A stretch of DNA of 64,000 nt from Spinellus fusiger (Eukaryota; Mucoromycota; Mucoromycetes; Mucorales; Phycomycetaceae): contig JALLLS010000018.1 in the NCBI GenBank assembly GCA_025094145.1, forward strand, positions 310,001-374,000, read 5' to 3'. The notes under the pieces are model-generated. The model ran no database searches and was not told the origin of the DNA. It was given only the letters and a program-made list of their open reading frames with translations. Made by a program: the position numbers and the translations under genes. Of the stretch, positions 12,579-24,270 are shown piece by piece; position 1 is the first letter of the stretch; the number at the start of each line of letters is the position of its first letter.

Positions 12579-13675
12579 GGCAGTGGAAGAAAGAAAGAAA
12601 AAACAAAGAAGAGAGAAGGAGGAGTGGGTGGGACTGTCAAAACACAAGCAGAAAGTGAGAAGAGAAAGAGAGAAGAGAAAGAGACTGTGGTTTGATGTCA
12701 CTCATCCCGACAGACGGAGGTTAAAACACTGGTGTTTCTGTGAGGAGAGGGAGAGATAGAAGAAAAAAGTCGTGCACACAGCAAGCTACATTATAAGCTA
12801 CATTATAAGCTACATTATAAGCTACATTATAAGCTACATTATAAGCTACACTTTATCTACACTTGTCGTAACACTACCACCTGAATTAGTGTCACAATGA
12901 TCTTGCAATATCAGAAATCAGTATATACAAAAAGAGAATACTATTATTACGTCAATCATACCCTCAACAATAAGCCATATTGTCTTTAATGAGTCTGTCC
13001 AAACCAACCCTATAGAAGAAATAACACAAGGCATCCTCAGCCATCCTACCTATAGGAAGAACAGAAGAACAAAAGAACAAAGAGTCTTTGGTGATTGGCT
13101 GGACTATCTTTCTATCTTCTCCCACAAGTCTACTCATAGCCCATAAAGAATGTGAGGCTAGTTTATAACAAATTCCTTCCCCTTTTATATAGATGTGTAT
13201 ATGTCTCCTATATTTTCTCCTCTGTTCCTTTGACATGTCCTCTTTATGCCTTGTCTTTCCCTTGTTTTTTTTTCTTTTTCTTTTTCTTTTTCCCTTGTCT
13301 TTCCATAGTCTACTGTACTCTTATCACTATGCTAATGTCTATTCAACTCCAATTCTGTCCAATTCAATTATCAACAAGAGAATGGGGTGTGTGTTTGATT
13401 AAATATATTTATACATATATATTTATACATATATATATAGCTCCCATTGCTCTTGTTTGTATTCAATAAGTAATAAATACGGACAGGCGACATGGAACAT
13501 TCTCAACTAAACATGTCTGTCTCTGATTTTTAACTGGCTTATTTCTATTCCAACCCCCACCCATTTTTATATATAAGAAAAAGAAAGAAAAGAAAAAAAA
13601 ACACACACACACACACCGCTGTCTTGTCTACCCTTTGTTGATTTCGTTTTCTGCTGGACGGAATCACTTCACTCC
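12579..13675. other. Intergenic between divergent SAM50 and RING-CH genes
   Basis: Shared upstream region of SAM50 (minus) and the RING-CH E3 (plus). It contains a 12-bp tandem repeat (12784-12851), poly-pyrimidine tracts at 13260-13300, AT microsatellites and an A-rich/CA run at 13575-13618. Open frames at 12964-13236 (minus) and 13152-13469 (plus) have no recognisable content. Confidence 0.5.
12784..12851. repeat. Tandem 12-mer AAGCTACATTAT, about 5.5 copies
   Basis: Perfect head-to-tail copies of AAGCTACATTAT located about 200 bp upstream of the SAM50 start. Each unit holds ATTATAAGCT, so it could present repeated AT-rich sites; function unknown. Confidence 0.9.
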
Positions 13676-15072
13676 ATGATGCACGTGATATTACTGAGTT
13701 TGAAGATGTCATTGGAAAGACTACCCTTTAAACTTGCTTCTTTTGTCATGGCAAGCATACTTTCAGAAGAGACCAGTGACATTAGCTATAGAGTATGCAA
13801 AATATGCTTGGAGAGAGATGAGGCCAGGTCAATGATATCGCCTTGTCAGTGCAAAGGGTCCATGTAAGTCATGGCTAAGCCTACAGTGTTGTGACGTGGC
13901 TACAGGAAGTACATTCATCCAGCATGTATGGCCTCATGGCGCAAGTCTCTGCTAGAGAGTGGCCGAGATGCTGACCTTTACCACTGCCAACTGTGCAAGT
14001 GCAAGCTACATGTAAAACACCGTAGGCCGTGGGCTGCCTTTTTCCACCACAGAGGCAAGTAGAGTAACAAGGAAGAGGGCCACTAAGTGCATGGGTGTGT
14101 TTGTTTAGTCACTCGTGTGGTGATGACCCTTTTGCTGCTTGCAGTGCTTCTTATTCTCTCTGGTAAGCTCATCTAGTAACAGTCCACATTCTTACTGCTG
14201 TTTTTTTGCTGCTGCTTAAAGGTGCTGTCATGAAGGGCTGTATCCATCTCTCCGTCATTCTCTCCAATTACCCTGGTGGCCTCGTCAAAAGCTGGTCTTT
14301 GCACACTATGGCTGATATGTTCTACAAGAGTAGCAGGTCCTCTCTTTTTACTGTCTTTTCTTCCGCTGCCCCTGCGGATCTTCGTGTCGTCTATTCACCC
14401 TTTCCTGTCTGTTTCCGCACCTCACCCTCTAACGACCACACCCTCTTCTCCAACAACGCCCTCAACTTTTTCCTCTTTCCATTCTCTGATGAGCGGCTGT
14501 GGCAGTTGGTTCTCTGTCGCCTCGAACACTTTCATCTCGGCTTCTTTCTTCTTGGCAGTGTCAACAACATACTGCTGACCTACAGAGTGTTGGATGACAT
14601 GTTTGATATTGTACTCCTGGGTGTGCGTGAGGAGCATCAGCAGGAGCAAAACGAGACTCCTGTGCTGGAACAAGACACACCCCGTGCTGCAGACACTGTT
14701 ATCACTCCTGCTGCTGTGATGGCCGCCGACAATGATGATGACAATGATAATGAAGAAAACACTCTGCCAGTAACGAGTCACCGTGTGGGTAAACTCATCA
14801 AGGGCATGCTTCTGTTCTACTGCTGTTCTCTTGTGGTGCTGTTTTGGGTTCACTTTAACGTGTTTGCTTTTCATACAGACAAGAGTGAGCCTCAGATGTC
14901 TACGTCTCAACAGTTTGTGGCTGAACTTCCTTTGTGGACACTGCGGTGGGTGACGCTGGGTATTGCGGTGGGTGATTTTGCATTAAGAGGCATCTATGAA
15001 TGGTTAGGCAGAGTCACCCATTGTATTACTGAAGAAGAGGTGTTGACTCTGCCCAACAATGTGCGGAATTAA
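13676..15072 (+). CDS. RING-CH (MARCH-type) membrane E3 ubiquitin ligase
   Basis: Four exons (13676-13863, 13906-14054, 14109-14162, 14222-15072) join to 413 aa. The N-terminal RING-variant finger has the C4HC3 pattern: CKICLERDEA...SPCQCKGSM, then KYIHPACMASWR and YHCQLCKCKL. It is followed by several hydrophobic stretches suited to membrane spans: MTLLLLAVLLILSG, WQLVLCRLEHFHLGFFLLG, LLFYCCSLVVLFWVHFNVF and LWTLRWVTLGIAVGDFAL. An acidic linker (DNDDDNDNEEN) lies before the third. The layout fits a membrane-anchored E3 acting in ER, mitochondrial or endosomal membranes; the substrate is unknown. Intron 2 uses a GC donor (G|GCAAGT) rather than GT. Alternative in-frame ATGs at 13679, 13709 and 13748 leave the start uncertain. 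Confidence 0.88.
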
Positions 15073-15496
15073 GCTAGTCAAGATGAAGAATAAAGAGATT
15101 CTTTTCTCTAGTGTTTGTACAGTCCTATTCAAGAGTGGATTTATAGCAGTGGATAGATGGATGAATGAATGCATGCATGCATGCATCCATGCATAGATCC
15201 ATTCATCTCATCTGGAAGTGGAGCCCAATTCAATGTCCGGTAGTACTTGCTCCTGTCCTATTTCACTGGATGGATAAAAATGAAGAGGGAAACACTTTTG
15301 TCCCTTGTACAGTGAAATGTCCTTTTGTTATTCTTCACAAGAACATGTATACTATGTATTATAAGAGAATACATAGATAAATAGATAGATAAATAGATAA
15401 ATAGATAAATAGATAAATAGATAAATAGATACATAGATAAATAGATACATAGATACATAGATAAGCACACTCCTTTAATTGTTACTATTTCTCTAT
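15073..15496. other. Intergenic between convergent genes, tetranucleotide-rich
   Basis: Convergent 3' ends. TGCATGCA repeats at 15168-15195 and a GATA/AATA array at 15366-15463 fill most of it. No gene. Confidence 0.7.
15366..15463. repeat. (GATA)(AATA) microsatellite
   Basis: Runs of ATAGATAAATAGATA with some TACATAGA variants. Confidence 0.9.
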
Positions 15497-18152
15497 TTAG
15501 ATATGTGCTTTTCTATTCTCTTCTCGTGCTGCTATTGACGCCTGCATCGATCTCTCTTGCATTCTATTCTTTAGTAAAAGACCTTCTTCATAGTCATGGC
15601 GTTGAATTCTGTCTTTTCTCAGTCGTGCCATTTCCTTTCTTGCCAAATACAACTTCTTCTCGGAATCCTCCAGGGTCTGTTCAAGATCACGCAGTCTTTC
15701 TCTGTCCTTTTTCCACATGGTAGAAAGAATTGTGTTTTTGCCTTGGACAGACAGTGCAATTTCTGTTGGTGAAATGCCATTCTGAGGAGGAGAGCTGCCA
15801 CTACTGCTACTACTAGGAGTGGGTCTGCTCAAGAGTTGTTTTGCTGTTTTGCTACTCACTTCACTTCGAAGTTGTGTCAATTCATTCTGTAAAGATTTAA
15901 CAATACGTTGTGCATTGTCTGATGCTGCTTGGGATAGTTGACATGATTGGCATTCAAAGAGTGAAGAGGGTTCTTTCAAGGTGGTTACTGTGAGTGGAGG
16001 TGAGGGAGGTGCTTTTTCTAATGCAATGGAGTGTTGTTCTAGTGGAGGGCTATTTTTGAAGCGTGTCTTTAGGGTTTCGAGTTCTTTTTGTAATGATTTT
16101 AGTAATGATTTTTTAGAAGAGTGTTGTTCTTGTTCTTGTTGTAATAATGATTTTACTGCAGAATGTTGTTCTTGTTCATTTCTTAATTGAAGCTTTAGGG
16201 CAAGAGAGTGTTCTTTCTCTTTGTCCAACTGTAACTGCAACTTCACAACAGCAGATTCTTCTTGTTCTTTTTCTGGTTGTGATTTCATAGCAAGAGAACG
16301 TGCTTGCTCTTCTTTCAGTTGTAATTTTGTGGCTGTATGTTGTTCTTGTTCATTCAATAGTAGTTTCTCTACTTGTTTGTAATTTTCTGCTGCTTCTTTC
16401 ATCTTTTGGTCCATAGTCTCTTCAATACGCTCGGTAGTATTCTTCTTCATTATAAGAGATTGAATTTTAAGCTCGAGATTTGCCAGCTGAATGTCTTTTT
16501 TCTCTATTGCCATCTGCCATTCCTTTTGCTTCTCTTGAATCCATAAATCACTGTGGATCTTCTCGTCTGAATGACTAGATTTGGCAGGTACATTCAAGAT
16601 GTGCTTCTGTGTCGACTTTGATGGCATGCTTCGAAGTCCTTCGATGGCTTCTTGGAGGATGGGTACTAAATCATACGATGTTTTTGGCATGAGGTTGGAG
16701 TAGGTGTAGCCAATAAAGGGCAGATGTTTTCCTTCATACACACCCTCTTTCTTTGTACGAGAGGGGTTTGTTTTTGGTAATAGGTCCTGCTCTGGTACTG
16801 AGAAGTTGGAGGTATCGTCTGGAGAAGAGAGAACAGGTAAAAAGGGTGGTATGGCTACTCATGGGTTAGTTATTTTGCCTTGTTCTTTTTCACTCTTTTA
16901 AAAATAAATAAATGAGGTTACCTTGTTTAATGTTCTTCCAGTCAATGCCCTTGAAGAAAGGATGGTCTTGGATTTCATTTATGCCATGTCTGCCTAACCG
17001 CTCTTCCTTTCTACATAGGAATCTATTTGTTTGTTTGTTTGTTTTTTTTTAAAAAGAAAGAAAGAAAAAGGTAAATATACAACAGAAGAGAAGAAGAAGA
17101 AAACTAATATTTCTAGAAACAGATTTACTTGCGAATAAGGTCTTGGGCTTCTTCAGAGATTGGAATGTCATGATTAAACGCTAATGTTGACTAGTAGAAA
17201 GGTGTTAGATTTCTCAGGAAGACTGTGTTATGGGCAGAATGATAGATGAATGTATACCTCATGAAATACGATTTTGCGGTAAGTCTCGCTTTCACTGTCT
17301 TGTGTGTAGAAAGGTGGGTTTTCTTGTAGGACTTCATACAGAACAATACCCACAGACCACCAATCTACCTCTGTGCCATAAGTGACATTGCCTTGTTGTG
17401 AAGCAAGTACTTCTGGAGAGACATAATCGCATGTGCCTACCGATGCTGTGGGTGGTATCTAAGGATGCTCATGTCAATGTCCAAGATGAAAAAAAGAAAA
17501 AGAAAAAAGAAAACAGTGCCAAAGTAAACACCTTTTATAGGCCACACCACCCACAACCGAACCACTTTACCTTTGTACAGTGATCAATTGGAATACATGA
17601 GCCAAAATCAGCCAGTTTAACATGGCCATGATGATCAATAAGAATGTTTTGGGGTTTGATGTCTCTATGAACATAGCCAAGACGATGCAGACTATCAACA
17701 GCAAGGATTGTTTCTGCCAAATAGAACTTGGCTTCTTCTTCATTCAGCACAAGGTTCTCTTTACGATCTAGAACACTGAATAAGTCCCCACCACCTGCAT
17801 ATTCCATGACAAGGTATAGATTATCAACGTCTTGAAATGCTGCATGAAGCACAGGCATCCAGCAGCTGGATTGAGGATGAGACAGAACAAGCCGTTCTTC
17901 CATAGAAAATGCTTTCTAAGCAGGACATGGCATAATGAATAAGGGTTTCTTTTTTTTTCTTTTTTTTTTCTACTGCGACATGTAAGGGCGATGCTTCTTC
18001 AAATTACCTCTTGTTGCTGTAACAAAGGATCCTTACTCAGCACCTTCATAGCATAGACCTGGCCATCCAGTCTACTGCGCACAACAGATACCTAGATAGC
18101 ATAAGATGCATGGAGACAGAGGAGACAGAGATAAGGAATTCATACCAGTCGT

Positions 18153-18191
<39 letters not shown>

Positions 18192-18606
18192 GTTGGTTAT
18201 CATAGCAATTCAACTCACAGTGCCAAATAATCCATGAGCAAGAGGCCGAATAATTTCAAAATCGTCTTTGTTGATGCGTATATTCTTCAGCTGCTGACAG
18301 GTCTTTTCGTCTATTGATGCCATTCCAGAGTTATTTGAATTGTTGGCATGGATGATAGAGTGTAGAGGGAGATGAGTCTACTTTTAGACTGTGCACTACA
18401 GACTACACTACACTACACTACAGACTACACTATTGCATTGGAGATTTACATTTTGATAGAAATTTCTGTATCGATTCTTGGTGTGGGTAGGCTGTTTGGT
18501 ATTCACTGCAGTCGTAGTAGACGGCAAGAAAGGCATCCAAGAGACAGTCAATAGTTGACAAGGACTGGCGCTGTTCCAAAGTGGCGGAGGTGTGTGAAGA
18601 AGACAT
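15497..18606 (-). CDS. MRCK/ROCK-like (DMPK-family) AGC kinase with C-ter coiled coil
   Basis: Eight exons (18606-18450, 18310-18219, 18091-18008, 17915-17571, 17458-17258, 17190-17129, 17010-16922, 16818-15497) join exactly to 783 aa. The N-terminal cap TIDCLLDAFLAVYYDCSE matches the capped-helix-bundle of MRCK/ROCK (LLD.L..LYDEC). The kinase domain has INKDDFEIIRPLAHGLFGTV, YAMKVLSK, VMEYAGGGDL, HRDIKPQNILID, ADFGSC (MRCK-type), GTCDYVSPEVL and TEVDWWSVGIVLYE. The AGC tail has HPFFKGIDW and LPFIGYTYS, the DMPK-family hydrophobic motif. The last about 270 residues are strongly coiled coil (repeated EQEQHS, LQLKEEQ, KSLQKELETLK). No C1, PH or CNH domain follows, so it is shorter than animal MRCK. 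The first loop Gly is Ala (LAHG). Probably acts downstream of Rho/Cdc42 on the cytoskeleton (inference). An ATG at 18323 is intronic in this model. Confidence 0.88.
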
Positions 18607-19474
18607 GGATGAGAAGGAAGCAGTGAGCATAAAGTAAAAGAAGTATAAAAGAGAAGAGAAAGCAGAACAAAATAATAAAGGCAGACAAGTGCAAAGGCAA
18701 TGAGATAAATAACAGCAGTAATAATAAATAACAAGTAACAAATAGTCAGTAAAAGACGACTATTTATATATTTATGGTTTTGTAGAGATACAAAGTGAAT
18801 AGCTAAAGAGTAGAAATAAAATAAAAACACACACAATTCTCAGACAAATAACATGCAAACCATGAAAAATAGAACAATTACACAAGACACACCAAAGTCA
18901 ATATAAAAGTAAAAGATCAATAGATAAGAAAAAGAAAGAAAAGTATAAGAAAAGGTGCAAGAAGAATAAGAAAGCTTACTCTTTTGATGTTTTATCAATT
19001 TGTTGTTATTGAATGATAAACATTCTCCCTTTTTTGGTCATGTCGTCCTTTCTATTTGTCACTATAAAATAGTAAGTCCAATGAAGAAAAAAGAAAAAGA
19101 AAAAGAAAAAAGAAAAAGAAGAAAAAAGGGCTATTTTACAGTGTAGATTGGCTGTCATTAAGGACCACCCAAGGGCGAATACATCATCTTACTCTATCAC
19201 ACTACAGCAAGTGGAGTTGTGTAGAATAGAGAGTCACTCTACCTTGGCTAGTATTCCCTCTTTGTAACTCACAGTCACTCCACACACTCTACACACTCCA
19301 CACATACACTCCACATATACACAGGCGTGGGGAAACAGAAATCTCAACCGCTTATCTTTTTTTCTTTCTTTCTATTTTTGCGAGTTGCCTTTAAATAGCT
19401 GGAGAAGGGGGCTGTCAGGTGACCTCATCTCTTTCTCTTTGTGTTTCTTTCTCTTTTTCTTTTTCTTTTATATC
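18607..19474. other. Intergenic between divergent MRCK-like and PHO85 genes
   Basis: Bidirectional upstream region, AT-rich. It holds an AAAGAAAAAG purine tract at 19083-19127 and a CACTCCACA-rich stretch at 19270-19320. No gene seen. Confidence 0.55.
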
Positions 19475-20383
19475 ATGTCTGCCACCAATGGAGCGTCGGA
19501 CCAGCGATACACGCGTTTAGAGAAGCTGGGAGAAGGCACTTATGCCACCGTCTTCAAAGGCAAAAGTCGGCTGGGTGGAGAAACAGTAGCACTGAAGGAA
19601 ATTCATTTGGACGCAGAAGAAGGCGCACCCTCCACAGCTATTCGTGAGATATCCCTCATGAAAGAACTCAAGCACCGTAACATTGTGCGTCTTCAGGACG
19701 TCATCCACACAGAAAACAAGCTGACTCTTGTGTTTGAGTTTATGGACCAAGACCTGAAGCGGTTTATGGATGCCACGGCACGATCCAACCATGGCGCACT
19801 AGAGACTCCCATGATCAAGTCTTTTATGTTTCAATTGTTACAGGGCATTGCCTACTGCCATGAGAACAGAGTCCTGCACCGTGACCTTAAACCGCAGAAC
19901 TTGCTGATTAACAAGCGAGGAGAACTCAAGCTGGGGGATTTTGGCCTGGCACGTGCTTTTGGCATTCCCGTCAATACCTTCTCCAATGAGGTGGTGACGT
20001 TGTGGTATCGTGCCCCCGATGTGCTGTTGGGGTCTCGTATGTACTCCACATCGATTGATATCTGGTCTGCTGGGTGTATTATGGCTGAGATGTACACTGG
20101 AAGACCGCTGTTTCCAGGCACAACCAATGAAGACCAATTACAAAAGATATTCAGAGTCATGGGCACACCTACAGAACAGACATGGCCAGGCGTGTCCCAG
20201 CTGCCAGAGTATAAGCCCAGCCAAGTCATCTATCCTCCCCAACATATCACTCAAATACTGCCCACGTTGGATCCCATGGGCTTGGATCTCTTGAGCCGAA
20301 TGCTGCAATACCAGCCTCAGATGAGAATATCGGCAAAGGAGGCCCTTGGGCATATTTATTTCAATGATGTTATTCGTGCTTAG
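19475..20383 (+). CDS. PHO85: Cyclin-dependent kinase PHO85
   Basis: Intronless in the window. The ATG at 19475 ([19 protein letters not shown]) gives 302 aa, the normal CDK size; the upstream frame extension from 19385 is polypyrimidine-coded and rejected. Motifs: [20 protein letters not shown], the cyclin-binding [14 protein letters not shown] (PSTAIRE), [29 protein letters not shown] and [13 protein letters not shown]. The insert [26 protein letters not shown] is the Pho85/CDK5 form rather than Cdc28, and [12 protein letters not shown] and [12 protein letters not shown] support the same. Pho85 works with Pcl/Pho80 cyclins in phosphate sensing, glycogen control and cell cycle, in nucleus and cytosol. 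Confidence 0.95.
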   Translation: MSATNGASDQRYTRLEKLGEGTYATVFKGKSRLGGETVALKEIHLDAEEGAPSTAIREISLMKELKHRNIVRLQDVIHTENKLTLVFEFMDQDLKRFMDATARSNHGALETPMIKSFMFQLLQGIAYCHENRVLHRDLKPQNLLINKRGELKLGDFGLARAFGIPVNTFSNEVVTLWYRAPDVLLGSRMYSTSIDIWSAGCIMAEMYTGRPLFPGTTNEDQLQKIFRVMGTPTEQTWPGVSQLPEYKPSQVIYPPQHITQILPTLDPMGLDLLSRMLQYQPQMRISAKEALGHIYFNDVIRA

Positions 20384-20447
20384 GGGGCTTCTCTTCTTTC
20401 TCTAATATTAAAGATAAAGAAGTGTATACTTGTATTTAATATTACAA

Positions 20448-22484
20448 TTATTCTCCCAATTGAGGTCCCTTGAGAGATGTTCTTCCTGCTCGCATCATTT
20501 CATCCACTAGTAATAGATTGCTAGCAATGACAGCACTAGAGAAAAAAAGAAAAGAAAAGGAGGGGGTTAAGAAAGAAAGAAAGAAAGAAAGAAAAAAAGG
20601 AGACGTACCATGAATGCAGCATATGACGATGCACTCGATAATTGCTCCAAATGCCTTCCAACTGAGGATCCATGGTTTCGCCTGTCTTGAGATCCACACC
20701 CACAACATGTCCCTCGGCGTGTTCTTCCTGAAGAGCAACAATCACATCCTGAGCATCAAAGCCTGCATTCTGAGCCAACACCTTGGGAATGACAAGGAGA
20801 GCATCTGCAAATGCCTGGACTCCCATCTTGGCTCTTCCCTTGACACTCTTCTTGAACTCCACCAAATGCTGTGCACAGGCCACCTCAAAGGCACCTCCAC
20901 CCGCCACCACTGCCTTGTCCTCAATGCTGTTCTTGACAGCACGCAGACCATCACGAACAGCGTCGTTGATCTGGGCAATGGTATGTTGGTTGGGTCCCTT
21001 GATAAGAATCGTCACACTGTAGGGATCCTTCACATCCTCCACAAATGTAAACTTCTCCTCGCCAAGGACCTGCTCATACACCAGACCAGCATACCCCAGC
21101 ACATCCTCTGTCAATTCCTCCACCGAGTTCTGGGCAATACCACCACAGGCCAGCTGGAGACGCTCCATGTTTCTTCTCTTGGCACGACGCAGCCCAAGAA
21201 TATTGCTCTTGGCCAACATGTCCAGGGCAAGAGGATCAATTCCCTTTTGGTTGATAATCACAAATCCCCGGCCGGCATTCTCTCCTGAGCACACTGTGTT
21301 CTTGAACTCAATCAGCTTGCGCACCTTGTCATCCACATGCTTGCGCTCACTCTCCACCAACTTCTCGCGCTGTTCAGGAGAAGAGTAGAAGAAGCCAGAG
21401 TTGACCTCGCTCTTTTCGTATTCCAGACTGACATTCAGAGTAAGAATAAAGCAGTTCTGGAGGCGTTTGGGCATATCAGGATGACGCGCACCGTGATCCA
21501 TCACCAACCCACGGACAAGCCTTGACTCGCTCTCTGAACGGTGCTGCATTTTCATGATCTCTACCATGTGGAGATCAATGGGCTCTCCTTCCCGGTGGAG
21601 GGTGAGGACCGAGTCCACCACGGCTTCTGTCAGCGTGTCAGCAAGGGCTCTGTGGACCTTGGTGCGTAGAGAGGTACGTGCCACCGACACCAGTAGCTCG
21701 CGGTCCACAGGCTGGGTGGATTTAAAGTCTTCGAGGAATCGGAGGGCTTCCTTTTTGGCAGCATCGTAGCCTTCTGTGATGACTCGAGGATGAAGGCCTT
21801 CTGAGATGTAACGTTCGGCTTGTTTGAGGAGTTCGCCTACCAACAAGACAATGGAGGTGGTGCCGTCGCCTGTGATTTCATCCTGTGCAGCTGCTGCCTT
21901 GGCAATCATGGCAGCTGTAGGGTGTTGGATTTGCTGTATGTGTTTTGTGTTTTGTATTTTCACTTGTCAATAGAGAGGTATATAAAAAGGAGAAGGAGGA
22001 GAAGGAGGAGAAGGAGGAGAAGGAGGAGAAGGAGAAGGAGAGGAGAAGGAGGAGAAGGAGGAGAAGAAGGAGGAGGAGAAGGAGAAGTCTTACAAAGAAC
22101 AGAAAAGACTCTTTTGTTAGAGTGGGCTTACCATTTCTGTCAAGAGAACCTTGCCATCCTTGGTCAATTTAATGGCACCGGCACCGTCCACCAACCTACA
22201 CAGTCGCCTCATGATGAGTCTTTTGTTGTGTTTTAATGAGCAGAGAAGTAGCTTACATCTTGATGGTACCACGTGGACCGAGATTGGACCGTAATACTTC
22301 TTGGAGTCCAATAGCAGCTGTAATGTTCAACTGAAGGGCCTGTCCACGACGTGCCACATCAGAATTGGGGTTGATGAGTTTGAGTGCAGATGAAGCCCTG
22401 GAAGGAGATACGCGTTGTATAAGTCATTTATCTCTTAAACACGTTGCCTTGTTTCTTTTTCTTTTTTTTTCTTTCTTCTTACAT
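20448..22484 (-). CDS. CCT6: CCT/TRiC chaperonin subunit zeta (CCT6)
   Basis: Five exons (22484-22483, 22397-22257, 22195-22132, 21933-20609, 20535-20448) join to 539 aa, the normal CCT6 length. The start codon is split by intron 1: AT at 22484-22483 and G at 22397, reading ATG GCT TCA TCT. Group II chaperonin motifs are present: [57 protein letters not shown] and [11 protein letters not shown]. Zeta-type blocks include [18 protein letters not shown] and [15 protein letters not shown]. Catalytic Asp (GDGTT) and the other nucleotide-site residues are intact. It folds actin, tubulin and WD40 proteins in the cytosol as one of eight ring subunits. Intron 3 carries a GGAGAA purine microsatellite. 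Confidence 0.96.
21988..22087. repeat. (GGAGAAGGA)n purine tract in CCT6 intron 3
   Basis: About 100 bp of GGA/GAA triplets, all purine on the plus strand (polypyrimidine in the sense orientation of the gene), inside the 198-bp intron 21934-22131. Confidence 0.9.
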
Positions 22485-22911
22485 TCTTGTTCTTTGGCTG
22501 GATAAACAGGATAAAGTTCAAACAGCTGTCAAAGAAAGGGCTAAAAGTGACTGGTGTGCCCACTTTACTTTTTTTTTTTTTTTACACGTCATCTTCAAGT
22601 TTAATTTGTGTCCCTCTCCAATGTAACAAGGCCCCACTTCTTGTCATTAGAGAAAAAGACAAAGAAGGATGACGTGTTGGTGCTATTTGAGTAGACAGAC
22701 TGCTATGAAATAGAAATAGACTAAGAATAAAATAGGAATCTCATCCTATAGCAGTCATATGTATGCTTCTCCTTTTCTTTTCTTTTTCTTTCTTTTCTTC
22801 CTCCTAGAAATCGACTCTCCCCTTAGTTCTCTTTCTTCCCCTCCTCCTCCCACATTCAAACACCGATCATGCCATGAAGCCAACAGAGTAAGAAACAAAA
22901 TAATCCATTCT
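22485..22911. other. Intergenic upstream of CCT6
   Basis: Promoter side of CCT6 and 3' side of the secreted-protein gene; T-rich and pyrimidine-rich. The 5' UTR of CCT6 must start here. No gene seen. Confidence 0.5.
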
Positions 22912-24270
22912 TCACTGTTGACATAACACGTGACTAACATTTTTACACTGATCAGGAAAGACACCGGTGTCTGCTATCAACACCAGGCAATTCTCTCCTC
23001 CAATACCATAGTTATCGCCATTCCACTTATTGATGATCACTTTACTATAGCCGTCCTTCAACAGTTGCTTGGAGAGATCGGTGTATTGTGTGGAAGTAAT
23101 GGATCCCAATGCCTCTTTCTTGCACGCGTTGGCTGCTGCCTCGTGGTTGAGGTTGTCCGCCTTGAGTTTCACGACACGGTATTGAATGTTCTCCGACTGA
23201 ATCACTGCTACTGATGAAGACGAGGAGGATGCGTTGGTCGTGGCACTGGCACTGGCACTGGCACTGGCACTAGTACTTGCTGTGGCTGTGGCTGTGGCTG
23301 TGTCTGTGGCTGTAGAGGAGGACTGTGGATCTGCTGGAATAAAAGTAAATTCAGTAGGTGGAGGGTTTTCCACAATGGCTTTTGCGGGTTTTGGCAATAC
23401 AGTTGGACTCTCTGGAATATGTTGCTGCATATAGATTAAGTATCCTTTTCATTTTCCATGTAGGGTAAGTAGAGGACAATGGACTTACTGTTCCCCAGAA
23501 ACCACAGACAGCAGCCTAGAATAGATGCATAGAAACAATGCATGCATGCATTAACATTGGAAGACATCATACCCTTACAATCAACAGGTGGATTAGAGTA
23601 TTACCTTTGCCTTTTTACAAGCAACATGGGATTGCGAGTAATGTACCCACTTGGAAGCACTACATAGACACACTCAATCGTCAAGAAAAAAGAAGAAAAG
23701 AAAAAAGAAAGAGCACTGCTTACGAATGGAATTCAAAACAACCCATGCCAGTGCCTATAGATTATACAAGAGAATAGAGTCAGTAAAATAAAATAAAATA
23801 AAAGAGAGACTCTTTCTTATGCCCTGATGACATGCTTACCACCACTGCCCGCTGGTAGTCCCAGATGATTCTATAGTATAGATATGGACATCAGTACAGA
23901 CGAGTAAGAGTCTATAGGCATCTCTCTCTCTTATACTTATACTTATACTTACAACGAGATACACCTCTCCGGGCTGGAAGAACCCAGACTGTCCCAAAAA
24001 AGAAGAAGCAATGTCCATCATAGTCAGGTCTGCTTTGACACCCTTGTTGGAGCTCATGGTCAACAATTGAGCACCACAGCCATAATAACATGATTTTGGA
24101 CCTGCTGTCTTCTTTTCGGGCTTATCTACTGCTGCTAGAGCAAAAGTATACTGACTAATACTGGAGCCAGAGTATTTGGCAGTTGCCAAGCATTGTGTCT
24201 GTTCACTCTGAGCTACAAAGCCAAGCAAAAGAAAAAGACTTGCAAGTGTGGTTGCTCTGGGAAATGGCAT
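22912..24270 (-). CDS. Secreted protein with two C-type-lectin-like regions
   Basis: Six exons (24270-23953, 23870-23840, 23754-23724, 23659-23605, 23515-23489, 23424-22912) join exactly to 324 aa. The start has a clear signal peptide (MPFPRATTLASLFLLLGFVA). Region 1 (about residues 25-150) has paired cysteines and blocks SCYYGCGAQLLTM, GEVYLV, GMGCFEFHSASKWV and AAVCGFW. Region 2 (about 230-324) has AAANACKKEALGSI, KWNGDN, ENCLVLIADTGVF and VSHVLCQQ. The pattern C...W...NC..l.....C....C recalls C-type-lectin-like folds, but this is inference. The two are joined by a Thr/Ala/Ser linker coded by GTGGCT/ACTGGC microsatellites. No GPI signal or membrane segment at the end, so probably soluble and extracellular. 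Ligand unknown. Confidence 0.65.

Noticed and set aside
12964..13469. Frames on both strands in the SAM50/RING-CH intergenic region
   Set aside because: No recognisable motif; the plus frame is largely pyrimidine-tract translation; position is a shared promoter region.
18408..18836. A 142-residue hydrophobic minus-strand frame
   Set aside because: Out of frame with the MRCK-like first exon (18606-18450), whose cap-domain sequence fits the family.
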